DNA of 64,000 nt from assembly GCF_047372505.1 (NCBI RefSeq), contig NZ_JBKBEU010000002.1, forward strand, positions 62,001 through 126,000, read 5' to 3'. The stretch comes from Phaeobacter cretensis (lineage in GTDB: Bacteria > Pseudomonadota > Alphaproteobacteria > Rhodobacterales > Rhodobacteraceae). Within the stretch, counting starts at the first letter, position 1. Each line of letters starts with the position of its first letter. Shown here in pieces: positions 43,113-52,110 of the stretch. The translations under genes and the position numbers were made by a program. The notes beneath the pieces were generated by a model. That model was not told the origin of the DNA. It made no database searches and was given only the letters and a program-made list of their open reading frames with translations.

Positions 43113-43139
43113 TCAGTCCGCAAAATATGCTGAGTTAGG

Positions 43140-43175
43140 AAAGGCCGGGCAAAAAGTGTCCGGCCTTTCGCTTTT
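43140..43175 (+). terminator. Intrinsic terminator after DUF995 gene
   Basis: AAAGGCCGG (43140-43148) pairs with CCGGCCTTT (43160-43168) around an 11-nt loop, followed by CGCTTTT. Confidence 0.8.
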
Positions 43176-43217
43176 GGCTTGCACCGCTGAGCTGCTGCGC
43201 TTAAACCCCGCCGCAGT

Positions 43218-43294
43218 GGACCGATAGCTCAGCTGGATAGAGTACCTGACTACGAATCAGGGGGTCGGGGGTTCGAATCCTCCTCGGTCCGCCA
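43218..43294 (+). tRNA. tRNA-Arg (anticodon ACG)
   Basis: A complete 77-nt cloverleaf. Acceptor GGACCGA pairs with TCGGTCC, followed by G and an encoded CCA. D arm AGCTCAGCTGGATAGAGT. Anticodon stem CCTGA/TCAGG with loop CTACGAA, so the anticodon is ACG (read as ICG after deamination). T arm GGGGGTTCGAATCCTCC. It serves CGU, CGC and CGA codons. No tandem tRNA and no integrase gene adjoin it. Confidence 0.97.
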
Positions 43295-43487
43295 CTTTCT
43301 AAAATGATAGAATGGCAAATAGATCGGCATTTCACGCCAAGCCTATGACTTGTAACGTCGTATCGCGTTGCCGTTGTTCGGCAAGGACTGAACATATTTG
43401 CTCTTGGACAATTGGACTAGAGCAAAATCGGCACCAAGCTCTAGATCTGCCGGAGACGTTGGATCAACATTGCAAAGCCTTCAAATG

Positions 43488-44237
43488 TCAGTGAAGCTTA
43501 CCAGGCAGGCTGAGGTCCCCTGATGCAATATCGAAGATATTTGTAACGCAAAGCAAGGGCGTGTGGATATTCGTGTTCACTCGTAAAGCGGTAGTAATGC
43601 CATCGTAAGCAGCCTCATTCAGGTCGACGTCGCTGGCAAAAGAAACATTCACCGAAACCTCAGGCCCATCAAACAAGGGGGTAAACCCTGGACTGTCCAG
43701 ATATATCGGTAATCCGGGCCACGTCGCAGGTAACTTAGGTGACGTGCCTTCGGGAATGTCACGCACGGCGAGCGCATTGGCTCCGCAGGCTTCGGTTGGC
43801 GCCAATACAACCCAGTGGCTATGCCATTCGATACCGTCATTAGCGGGATCGCCGTCGCCGTTCTCATCATAGAGTGGTGTATCATCAAAATCGGGATGGC
43901 TGGTTGCGGCCAAAGCAAGGATACCGGTGCCAGCCTCGAACCCAACTGCGGAAGGGTCCAAAGACGTCGGCCAGACATACGACCAGACATCCGAGCCACC
44001 AACGGCACCAGTTGCCGTGGGAACTGAAGCACCAGCTGAACCGCTCGTTGTTATGTGAAAGGTTACTGTGTTGCCATCGCGATGGGCGTGTGCCGCCAAA
44101 ATATCAAAATCCGCAACCTTGCTGATGTCAGCCGATGACATGATTGCACCATCTTGATGAATTGCATGTCCGCCGTCTGCAAGAGCAACGCTTCCGATGA
44201 CCAAGGCCAAATTAGTGGTGAGTACTCTAAGTTTCAT
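43488..44237 (-). CDS. Exported protein of unknown function with acidic Ca-binding-like loop
   Basis: 249 residues from the ATG at 44237 with AGGAGA 6 bp upstream; the long open frame further upstream (to 44480) lacks support. Signal peptide LRVLTTNLALVIGSVALADG, then a beta-rich domain. The segment DENGDGDPANDG looks like a calcium-binding loop, followed by IEWHSHWVVL. There is one pair of cysteines. Early residues (DFDILAAHAHRDGNTVTFH) repeat His residues that could bind metal. I do not recognise the family. Convergent with tRNA-Arg; no operon partners. Confidence 0.65.
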   Translation of the reverse strand: MKLRVLTTNLALVIGSVALADGGHAIHQDGAIMSSADISKVADFDILAAHAHRDGNTVTFHITTSGSAGASVPTATGAVGGSDVWSYVWPTSLDPSAVGFEAGTGILALAATSHPDFDDTPLYDENGDGDPANDGIEWHSHWVVLAPTEACGANALAVRDIPEGTSPKLPATWPGLPIYLDSPGFTPLFDGPEVSVNVSFASDVDLNEAAYDGITTALRVNTNIHTPLLCVTNIFDIASGDLSLPGKLH

Positions 44238-44977
44238 GGCATTTCTCCTATAATAGCGACTCGCTACCATAGAGGAAGGCACAGTGCAATGGATTAGTAT
44301 CGATTCGCTATCGACTAGCCAGCTGAGCATTCTCAGGGAACTAGCGGTTGTTTGTCTTCGACTTTGCCGCCAACTCACAGTGAGCCTCCCGTTTGTTGAT
44401 CGATTGCAAAGCCTGAAAGATGGCAAATGTACAATACTTGCGCATTTCAAACGCTCACCATTTTGAGGCCGATCCAACAAGCGCTACATTAGCCGAGGCG
44501 GGAAGCGCGTAGACCTCAAATATCGCAGCGGTTCCCCCTCGGTGACCATTTGTGTTCAAGCGAGAACGGACCTTCGCTGCGGTTTGATCGAACCAGGCGT
44601 TGCCGCGCTGGGGTCCGTCGATGAAGTTATTCGCCGCGACAGCGAAATTCCGATCTGGGCGTGTCCTAGCATCGTTCGCATGGCCCGCACGTTTTGCGTC
44701 TGCGAAGGATGCCGCGCTGTATCTGAAGTCTGCGCGGTGGCCGTCAGTGCTGACGTTGCTACTCACCGCAGTGCCTGCGGGCCGTATAGTAGTCCGAATC
44801 TCCATTGCGTTATCGAGAAAGCTCTGGCAGCTTCCTACAGTAAGAGTAGCACGCCTGCGGCGTGCTGAACGTCCGTTCGCAGCCAACGTAGCCGTATCAA
44901 GAATGCGTCAAATGTCTCGGAAAACCAGTGGGAGCGCCGACAATCAAAATTGTCGCGTATATGACTAGGGGGGTAGC
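44238..44977. other. 740-bp region without a clear gene
   Basis: The only sizeable open frame is 44455-44886 on the minus strand (143 codons). It is hydrophilic and Arg/Ala-rich with no family match that I can see; its end (ALPASANVALVGSASKW) looks protein-like, so a decayed or orphan gene is possible. No RBS of note. The region may otherwise hold regulatory DNA for the RTX gene at 44978. Confidence 0.35.
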
Positions 44978-46657
44978 ATGGCGCGTATTTTGGGAACTGC
45001 TGGTGATGATCGACTAGATGGAACCTCAGGTAGCGATGAAATACTTGGGTTTGCCGGAAACGATTCACTTTTTGGAGGAGTTGCAACTGTTCTCGGGCAA
45101 ACCGAAGATAGCTTGTTCGGCGGAGTTGGAGATGACACACTCAATATTGGGACCGGCGGTGGATTTGCTTCAGGCGGCGCAGGTAACGACACCATCATAA
45201 GCGGTTTCGAGAGTTCGACAATTACCGGTGGTCAAGGCGACGATCATATCCAGTTTTCTCTAAATCCACGGCTCAGTAGCGGAAACACAGTAGATGGTGG
45301 TGCGGGAAACGACACGCTCTCGGGCACCTTTGCGAGTTCTGATATCACCGGCGGCAGTGGTAACGATCGATTTGAATTGCGATCTGGTTCCTTTCTGGGG
45401 CGAGACAATCAGCTATCAGGCGGCGATGGCTTTGATACGCTAACTTATACTCAAACAGGCGTTACCATTTCCGTCTTTTCAGCTTCTCAAACTTCCATCG
45501 AGGCTATCGAAGGTGCAAACATCGTCGGCAGTCGTAGCAACGATTGGATCGATCTGCGCGGCATTCAACAGATGGATCGTGAGTTTTACCGATACTTTGC
45601 TGGTGAACCTCTCGTTGAAGTCGACCTTACAGTTGGACTGGGAGCTGGAAACGACCGCTTCTGGGGATCGGAGTTCGCCGAAGCCATCTACGCGAATACT
45701 GGCACAGATACTATTATCGCAGGCGGAGGTCACGACTTTCTAAGTGCCAGTTCGGCCAGTTCAGGGTCGCTATCTGGTGGCGATGGAGATGACTTTCTAG
45801 ATTTGGGCGGCAACCAGAATGCGGCACTTTTCCAGCTCTCGGGAGGTGAAGGGACCGATACCCTTCGCGCTTCAGTGGCTCACGGACGGCTTGTCCTAGA
45901 CGACGCCGCTTCAATTGAAGTTTTGCGCGCTGACGCTCTACATGGGTCGGAGGACGATGACTATATTGACCTTAGCGGCGTGGTCGCCCTTGAGATTCGC
46001 AGAGACGAAATTTTCGACCGGTTTAACTTTGACCTCAAAAATGGAGACGACGTCTTTATCGGCACTCGAACTGGCGACTATGTACATACGACAGGCTCAG
46101 TATTAGGCGATAAGTACTACAAGGGGCGTCGCGGTCATGATGAGCTCATCTCAGGCACAGGCAATGACACGCTAATTGGCGGGTGGGGGCAAGATACGCT
46201 TGTCTCGATTTCAGGAGCTGATCGGCTACTCGGAGGGCGAGGAGCTGATCGCCTGGAAGGCGGCTCCGGAAACGATCGGCTTTTTGGCCAAACCGGTGCT
46301 GACAATTTGCAAGGTGGTGGTAACAACGACACGCTAAAGGGCGGAAGAGGCCAGGACACTTTGGACGGTGGTTCGGGTAATGATTTACTCTTTGGTGGCG
46401 GAGGCGGTGACTCATTCGTTTTCACCGGTAATTTCGGGCACGATACAATCGTCGGCTTTAACCCTCTTCAGGATGGTGAATTGATTGATCTTTCCGCCCT
46501 TGGACCACATTTGACCCAAGACCTGCTTTCTGGCGGGATTGCATCTCAAAACGGTATCGACGTCTCCTTGGTTTGGGGGGACTATCAAAGCATCACTATA
46601 AGAGGCATAGGTCTTAGTGCGCTGGATGTTGGGGACTTCATATTCACTACCACATAG
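44978..46657 (+). CDS. RTX calcium-binding secreted protein 3
   Basis: 559 residues, nearly all built of RTX-like repeats, beginning at once (ARILGTAGDDRLDGTSGSDE). In the first 330 residues the repeats are irregular and spaced by longer strands (FESSTITGGQGDDHIQF, GSRSNDWIDLRG). A canonical run of about 12 nonapeptides lies at about 390-480 (GGSGNDRLFGQTGADNLQGG). The C-terminal secretion region is SFVFTGNFGHDTIVGF and ends VGDFIFTTT, three residues longer than the DFLF end of the other two. The ATG has a GGGGGG-type Shine-Dalgarno. It could be an S-layer or adhesin-like protein. Confidence 0.88.
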   Translation: MARILGTAGDDRLDGTSGSDEILGFAGNDSLFGGVATVLGQTEDSLFGGVGDDTLNIGTGGGFASGGAGNDTIISGFESSTITGGQGDDHIQFSLNPRLSSGNTVDGGAGNDTLSGTFASSDITGGSGNDRFELRSGSFLGRDNQLSGGDGFDTLTYTQTGVTISVFSASQTSIEAIEGANIVGSRSNDWIDLRGIQQMDREFYRYFAGEPLVEVDLTVGLGAGNDRFWGSEFAEAIYANTGTDTIIAGGGHDFLSASSASSGSLSGGDGDDFLDLGGNQNAALFQLSGGEGTDTLRASVAHGRLVLDDAASIEVLRADALHGSEDDDYIDLSGVVALEIRRDEIFDRFNFDLKNGDDVFIGTRTGDYVHTTGSVLGDKYYKGRRGHDELISGTGNDTLIGGWGQDTLVSISGADRLLGGRGADRLEGGSGNDRLFGQTGADNLQGGGNNDTLKGGRGQDTLDGGSGNDLLFGGGGGDSFVFTGNFGHDTIVGFNPLQDGELIDLSALGPHLTQDLLSGGIASQNGIDVSLVWGDYQSITIRGIGLSALDVGDFIFTTT

Positions 46658-46751
46658 ATAGATCCGTCGCTCCCCAAACACTCTACTCAGCAACATCTAC
46701 TGAATTAAACCTGCGGCAGCGTAATTTTTGAAGCAGCTCGAGATGTATCCG

Positions 46752-49052
46752 CTAGTGTTTCGTTTCGCTGCGCTCTACCGAGAAAAAGAAATTACTGCCT
46801 GGTGCATGTTCAGCTGCCTCATTCGGAATCACTTCTGGACCGCTCAGGAACACATTGGCGCAAAAATGCGCATGCATACGCGATAGCTTGCGTAATTTGT
46901 CACCAGTGATTTCCTGAAACAGCGCAAGCATATCATCGTCACGCTGCTTTAAATCTTCAATTTTTTCACGATGTCTACGGCGGCAATATTCGTGCGCCGC
47001 TGCGATATCGGAGTCAGCCAAGAGCCGGGCCATTTCCGCTTCCAAGGCAGGGATCATGCGCTGGATGGAGCGGTCTTCCTCGGCATTATTGTTCATTCTA
47101 AACCAGTAGGACAATCCTTGGTCACGTTCTACGTGGTTTACGCGGCCGCGATCACGTTTCACCAAGAAGCTTTCAGCACTACGCACAGCGTAGTGATTCA
47201 GCTGCACCAAATCATAGCCATAGGTCTGGACGGACGATCGCCAACCACCACGGAACACATGGCGTGGCATAGAGCGACCTGAACCGTTCACCCACCGAAT
47301 ATTCTGCCACAACTGCGGCCGTAGCCCCTTTGGGCGGTGCACTCCGAGCTTTTTGAATATTCCGTCATTTCGAAACAGTGTTTTGAAACCCCAAGCTTGG
47401 TGCGGTCTGCGCGTCAATTCAAAAGCACATCGAGTGAACTCTCGCGTAATGAGATCGCCGGAGTATTCGGACACATCGTTGTTTCCAAACAGACGCCATG
47501 TCATCGAGATCATATTTGCACCGCGAACTGCAGCAAACAGATCGCTGAGCCGCCCTTGGCCGCATCTGACATTGATAAACTCATCCACATCCATGCAGAT
47601 AAGCCAATCAGCGTTCCGGGCGACCGGCTCCTGTTCCGCGGCCTGAAACGCAGCGTGTTGCGGTCTCATGTTTGCTTCGCGAAACGGGTTGTCACGGTGT
47701 TGAACAAAACCTTTGTCTTGCAAAACCTGCAAAAGAGTATCCGTACCGTCGGAGCAATCATTTGTATAAACAAGGAAATCATCGACACCAATGGCGCGAT
47801 GGTAGGCAAGCCACTCAAGAATGAAAGGACCCTCGTTCTTCATCGTGGTGACGACCGCCGTTCGCGTGCCCGCACCCCCATATGCCAATCGCCTTACTTT
47901 CGGCATTCGAACTGGATCCGCGCTAAAGTATTTTTGCGACAAAGCGAGAAGACCCGGCATTTCTACAAGGGCCGCCTTCGGTGTGATCCGTGAAACTTTG
48001 TCGGTAGGGTGTCGCAATGCCATGTTCCGATAAAAGCCTGCGGTTTGCGTTCGATCAGGCTTTGCTCCCGCAATTTGTGACAGCTGCCAGATGGTGCCGT
48101 CATTGATGTTACCGGGAGCCACGCACCAACGCGGGTGTCGTATATCGCTATCAAACTGGGTACAGATATGATCAGCGAAAGACGTAGCTTTACCTTTACG
48201 TACGCGCCAAGGATAAGTCTGCACCCCGTACAAACGGGTATACGTACCAAGCGCCTCAACTGAGAGGTCAAAAATGTTAGGCCCATCTTGCCAGGTCAAA
48301 AGATCGCACAGGTCAATATTCGCAACGGAACGCGCGCGCGACAAAAACCGTGTATGAATAATCTCATAGACCAATAGCTCACCTAAAGGTGCTGCCCATG
48401 GCTCTGGCGGAGGTGCCTCAATCTCCGCTCTTTGAGGCGCACCATGAGCATTTAGCGGGTGGGCCTCCGCTGGGAATCCATCTTTGCCCAACGGTATCTT
48501 TGAATGAAGAACAACCACACGCTTCAATGCCTCGATGCCGTCCACAAGCTCGTGCAGCTCGTTGATGAACTGTCGACTTGCGTCCGGTTGGGCCCGGTCC
48601 AGAATGACAGCAGCCTGCATTCCGTGTTGAGAAACGTGGTAACGGATCCACTCGGCTGTAGTCTCGGCACTTTCGAGGTTTCGCGTCGCAACGAGCACGT
48701 TGAGATCTGCAAACAGGTCTGTCTCAGCAATTTGAGCATCGACCTCGAACCGCTGCCCCTTCACTTTCAGGGTGATCCGGTTAGTCAAACTGCCCAATGT
48801 CATATCAAGCAACACAGCACTGTCTATGTTCTGTATCACCGTAGCAATCTCATCTGGCACTGAGATATCCTCGTCTCTGGTTCCAGATTTGAAGAACAGT
48901 CTAGCCAAATAGCCATGTTCTTTGGGTACCAAAACGCTATCAAGTAAGATGGTATCAGCCAAACTGGATGCGCTCAGTTCGCGCTCCAGAACTTTGTATG
49001 ATCCTGTGCCTGAATTAGAATACGTCATAGAAGGCCCATAGAGATTTCTCAT
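46752..49052 (-). CDS. Two-domain protein with C-terminal GT2-like glycosyltransferase (PF13704 type)
   Basis: 766 residues. The C-terminal glycosyltransferase begins at about 395 with TAVVTTMKNEGPFILEWLAY and VDDFLVYTNDCSDGTDTLL, and has the metal-binding DWLICMDVDEFI; this is the family often annotated glycosyl transferase family 2/92. The region after it (DDDMLALFQEITGDKL) is helical. The N-terminal 390 residues are a separate alpha/beta region I do not recognise, with two more sugar-nucleotide-enzyme-like blocks (NVLVATRNLESAETTAEW). Similar long proteins occur in Rhodobacterales, often beside RTX and surface polysaccharide genes; here it follows the RTX protein at 44978 in convergent orientation. 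Confidence 0.8.
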   Translation of the reverse strand: MRNLYGPSMTYSNSGTGSYKVLERELSASSLADTILLDSVLVPKEHGYLARLFFKSGTRDEDISVPDEIATVIQNIDSAVLLDMTLGSLTNRITLKVKGQRFEVDAQIAETDLFADLNVLVATRNLESAETTAEWIRYHVSQHGMQAAVILDRAQPDASRQFINELHELVDGIEALKRVVVLHSKIPLGKDGFPAEAHPLNAHGAPQRAEIEAPPPEPWAAPLGELLVYEIIHTRFLSRARSVANIDLCDLLTWQDGPNIFDLSVEALGTYTRLYGVQTYPWRVRKGKATSFADHICTQFDSDIRHPRWCVAPGNINDGTIWQLSQIAGAKPDRTQTAGFYRNMALRHPTDKVSRITPKAALVEMPGLLALSQKYFSADPVRMPKVRRLAYGGAGTRTAVVTTMKNEGPFILEWLAYHRAIGVDDFLVYTNDCSDGTDTLLQVLQDKGFVQHRDNPFREANMRPQHAAFQAAEQEPVARNADWLICMDVDEFINVRCGQGRLSDLFAAVRGANMISMTWRLFGNNDVSEYSGDLITREFTRCAFELTRRPHQAWGFKTLFRNDGIFKKLGVHRPKGLRPQLWQNIRWVNGSGRSMPRHVFRGGWRSSVQTYGYDLVQLNHYAVRSAESFLVKRDRGRVNHVERDQGLSYWFRMNNNAEEDRSIQRMIPALEAEMARLLADSDIAAAHEYCRRRHREKIEDLKQRDDDMLALFQEITGDKLRKLSRMHAHFCANVFLSGPEVIPNEAAEHAPGSNFFFSVERSETKH

Positions 49053-49120
49053 TGAATATCACAAATTTATACTTTTGGCTTAGAAAACGAGTTCGATGAG
49101 GTTTACCGCGACAAGCCTAT

Positions 49121-50158
49121 CTAACTGCGGGTGAACCGATAGGAACTGGTCGTACCGCCGGTCCATCGTCGAAAAGCGCGATGGAAATTCGCGGCAGAAG
49201 AAAACCCAAGGTCTTGTGAGATTTCCTCGATAGATTTGATGCCAACACGCAGATCACGGATCGCAATATCACGGCGCAACGCATCCTTGATGGATTGGAA
49301 TGACATGGATTCATCATCTAGTCGTCGCATCAGCGTACGTGGTGTCATATTTAGCAAGTTGGCAGCATCACTCAAACGACAGTCTTCCCAATTGGAACGA
49401 TAAAGAAATTCACGCACTTGCAGGGACAGTTGGTGCTCTCTAAAGCCAGTGAAAATCCAGTCGCGTGGCGCTCGGTTCAGAAATTCCGCCAGCTCAGCAG
49501 GGCTACGTGGCTGCGGCGCCCCTAGTTGCCCAGGATCGAATGAGATAGCGGAGCAAGCTTGAGAGAATTTGACAGGCGCAGGAAAGACTACGCCATAGTC
49601 CTGATAGAAATCGGGGCGGTCAAATGCAAATTGCACAGCCTTGACCGGCACTTCGTAGCCTGCAAGCCAGGATAGCAACCCATGCGCCAGTTTTAGCATA
49701 AGCATATGCCCAAACCGCTGAACCTCTTGTGGTCCGTACGGGCTTATCTCTAACATAATTTCTGTGCTTTGTGATTTCAAATCAATACTATAATCATCGA
49801 GTATCAAGTTCCAGAACGTAGAGAACCTATACAAAGCCGCAGGCAGCGTGCCCGCCTCCCGAACGGTCGTCAAGAGATGTTGTAAGGCACGGGAGCGAAC
49901 CGGGCGGCTCCATAGCCCGGTCATTTCATCGCCGGTTTCTACGGCTGCTACCTGATAAAGTTGGACGATCTGATCTAGAGTAACCCGTTGCGCGGCCGCA
50001 GACTTTGTTCGACCGGTATTCGTAAGCTGAACAAGTCCGCTGCGCGTTAGAATTTCGCTCATCTGCTGCGTACTGCAACACGCTTGCAAAGATAGAATCC
50101 AATCTTCGACGAAGGGCGATGAAACGGTCGCAAGCGGGTCTGGATCAGGATGTGTCAT
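49121..50158 (-). CDS. AraC-family regulator (OruR/arabinose-binding-like N-domain)
   Basis: 345 residues. The N-terminal effector domain (about 1-200) is of the Arabinose_bd/OruR type common in regulators of acyl-CoA catabolism. The C-terminal HTH_18 contains RLSDAANLLNMTPRTLMRRL and the second helix-turn-helix SIEEISQDLGFSSAANFHRAFRRWTG, which closes with the family signature. It is divergent from the acyl-CoA dehydrogenase/crotonase genes with a 120-bp gap, so it very probably activates them in response to an acyl-CoA pathway substrate. Confidence 0.9.
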   Translation of the reverse strand: MTHPDPDPLATVSSPFVEDWILSLQACCSTQQMSEILTRSGLVQLTNTGRTKSAAAQRVTLDQIVQLYQVAAVETGDEMTGLWSRPVRSRALQHLLTTVREAGTLPAALYRFSTFWNLILDDYSIDLKSQSTEIMLEISPYGPQEVQRFGHMLMLKLAHGLLSWLAGYEVPVKAVQFAFDRPDFYQDYGVVFPAPVKFSQACSAISFDPGQLGAPQPRSPAELAEFLNRAPRDWIFTGFREHQLSLQVREFLYRSNWEDCRLSDAANLLNMTPRTLMRRLDDESMSFQSIKDALRRDIAIRDLRVGIKSIEEISQDLGFSSAANFHRAFRRWTGGTTSSYRFTRS

Positions 50159-50278
50159 GCTTAAGGTAAGTTAGGTCGTTTTGTCACTTTCGGAAAGTCA
50201 TTTGTCGAATTCTGGGATAGGCATCAATCAGGCCATCCCTTAATAAGCGGCAACAGGTAGCACAGCAACGAGGCTCCA

Positions 50279-52051
50279 ATGACCTATACAGCTCCGATCC
50301 GCGACATGATGTTCAATCTGGAACATCTCTCCCAATGGCCGCAGGTCATCTCATTGGATAAATATAGCGATTTTGACCACACCGATGCCCGGGCTGCTCT
50401 GGAAGAGTTTGGCCGCTTTTGCTCCGATTGTGTTGCACCGCTTTCAACCATTGGGGACACGACGGGCGCACAGTTCGATGGTTCCAAGACAACGTTGCCG
50501 GACGCATATGAAAAAGCATACGCGCAATTTGTAGAAATGGGATGGCAGAGCCTTGCTCACCCTGTGGATCACGGCGGCATGGGATTGCCCCGAGTTGTTG
50601 GCGCCGCAGCGACAGAAATCCTGAATGCCGCCGATATGAGTTTCGGACTGTGCCCGTTGCTGACAGATGGTGCCATTGATGCGCTTCAATTGTCTGGTTC
50701 CGAGGCACAAAAAGAGCTGTTCCTTGGTCATCTGATCTCGGGCCAATGGACTGGAACGATGAACCTGACCGAACCTCAGGCAGGTAGCGATCTGGGCCGG
50801 GTACGCTGCAAGGCGGAACCTCATGATGATGGCACTTACGCGATCAGCGGCACCAAAATCTTCATCACCTATGGCGAACACGAGCTGTCAGAGAATATTA
50901 TTCATCTGGTGCTGGCTCGGACTCTCGATGCACCGCAAGGCTCCAAAGGGCTAAGCCTCTTCATTGTTCCAAAGCATCTTGTCAATGAGGACGGCTCATT
51001 GGGTGAGCGCAACTCGGTTAATTGTGTCAGTCTTGAACATAAGTTGGGGGTCCGGGCCAGCCCAACGGCTGTGTTAGAATACGCGGGTGCTATCGGTTAT
51101 CTGATTGGTGAAGAAAATCGCGGCCTCGAATATATGTTCACGATGATGAATGCAGCGCGTTTTGCGGTCGGTGTGCAGGGGGTTGGCCTAGCAGACCGCG
51201 CTTACCAACACGCTCTCGCTTACGCAAAAGAGAGGGTACAGGGCCGCGCCATTGGAGTAGACCCTGGCCAAAGTCCGTCGATTATCGGCCACCCGGACGT
51301 ACGCCGGATGGTGTTGCATATGCGTGCATTGGTTGAAGGGGGGCGCTCCCTCAGCATGGCTGCAGCGGGTTGGCTCGACCTGTCGCAAAATGGCGATGCG
51401 GAAACCCAAGCGGATACGCTGCCAATGGCTGAATTTCTGGTTCCACTTGTCAAAGGGTTCTGTTCCGAGCGAGCGGTAGAAGTGGCTTCTCTCGGGGTGC
51501 AGATCCATGGCGGTATGGGCTTCATTGAGGAAACCGGCGTTGCACAATTCTACCGCGACGCACGCATTCTACCTATCTATGAAGGCACCACCGCCATTCA
51601 GGCTAACGATCTACTGGGGCGCAAGGTGTTGCGCGATGGCGGTGAAACCGCGCGCCGCTTCGCCGCCATGATCGCAGAGACAGAAACTGCACTACTGGCG
51701 GGCAACGCCAAAGCTCAGGAAATCGGCAGCGGGCTACGTAGCGCGCGCGAGGCATTTGATGTTAGCCTGTCCTGGTTGCTGGAAACCAGTCATCAAGATC
51801 CTCGCTCGGCCTTCGGTGGCAGCGTACCTTTCCTCAATCTGACTGGCACCCTTGCAGCGGGTTGGCAACTTGCTCGGGCGGCTTTGGCTGCCGACGAACA
51901 GCTTTCACAAGGCGTAGACCCAGAATTTATGGCGCAGAAAATCGCTACTGCACGGATCTTTTCACAGCATGTGCTGGTCGAGTGCGAGAGCAATCGTGCG
52001 CGAATCGTTGGCGGCTCATCAAGCCTTTACGATGACGCCAGCCTGCTCTGA
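50279..52051 (+). CDS. Acyl-CoA dehydrogenase, long form (DmdC-like)
   Basis: 590 residues: N-terminal helical domain, FAD-binding middle domain (MNLTEPQAGSDLGRVRCKA, KIFITYGEHEL) and C-terminal helical domain with the canonical active-site YEGTTAIQAND at about 440, followed by the extra 140-residue C-terminal domain found in DmdC-type enzymes. Unlike TdaE in this window the catalytic Glu is present. Together with the crotonase at 52111, whose catalytic Glu positions fit DmdD, it may oxidise 3-methylmercaptopropionyl-CoA in the DMSP demethylation pathway; a generic short-chain acyl-CoA dehydrogenase is the alternative. AraC-controlled from the divergent promoter. Confidence 0.82.
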   Translation: MTYTAPIRDMMFNLEHLSQWPQVISLDKYSDFDHTDARAALEEFGRFCSDCVAPLSTIGDTTGAQFDGSKTTLPDAYEKAYAQFVEMGWQSLAHPVDHGGMGLPRVVGAAATEILNAADMSFGLCPLLTDGAIDALQLSGSEAQKELFLGHLISGQWTGTMNLTEPQAGSDLGRVRCKAEPHDDGTYAISGTKIFITYGEHELSENIIHLVLARTLDAPQGSKGLSLFIVPKHLVNEDGSLGERNSVNCVSLEHKLGVRASPTAVLEYAGAIGYLIGEENRGLEYMFTMMNAARFAVGVQGVGLADRAYQHALAYAKERVQGRAIGVDPGQSPSIIGHPDVRRMVLHMRALVEGGRSLSMAAAGWLDLSQNGDAETQADTLPMAEFLVPLVKGFCSERAVEVASLGVQIHGGMGFIEETGVAQFYRDARILPIYEGTTAIQANDLLGRKVLRDGGETARRFAAMIAETETALLAGNAKAQEIGSGLRSAREAFDVSLSWLLETSHQDPRSAFGGSVPFLNLTGTLAAGWQLARAALAADEQLSQGVDPEFMAQKIATARIFSQHVLVECESNRARIVGGSSSLYDDASLL

Positions 52052-52110
52052 CGCATATGAATCTTGCGCCAACGAGCGCATTTCTCAATTTAATCCGAAA
52101 GGATCTAGCC

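Noticed and set aside
43201..43395. Minus-strand ORF of 64 codons (reads RRIRTPDPLIRSQVLYPAE)
   Set aside because: It is the antisense of tRNA-Arg, a well-known spurious translation.
43218..43487. tRNA-Arg as an integration site for a genomic island
   Set aside because: No integrase gene and no direct repeat of the tRNA 3' end seen in the window.
44455..44886. Minus-strand ORF of 143 codons
   Set aside because: Arg/Ala-rich, no RBS, signal peptide or family; noted only as a weak possibility in the intergenic entry.
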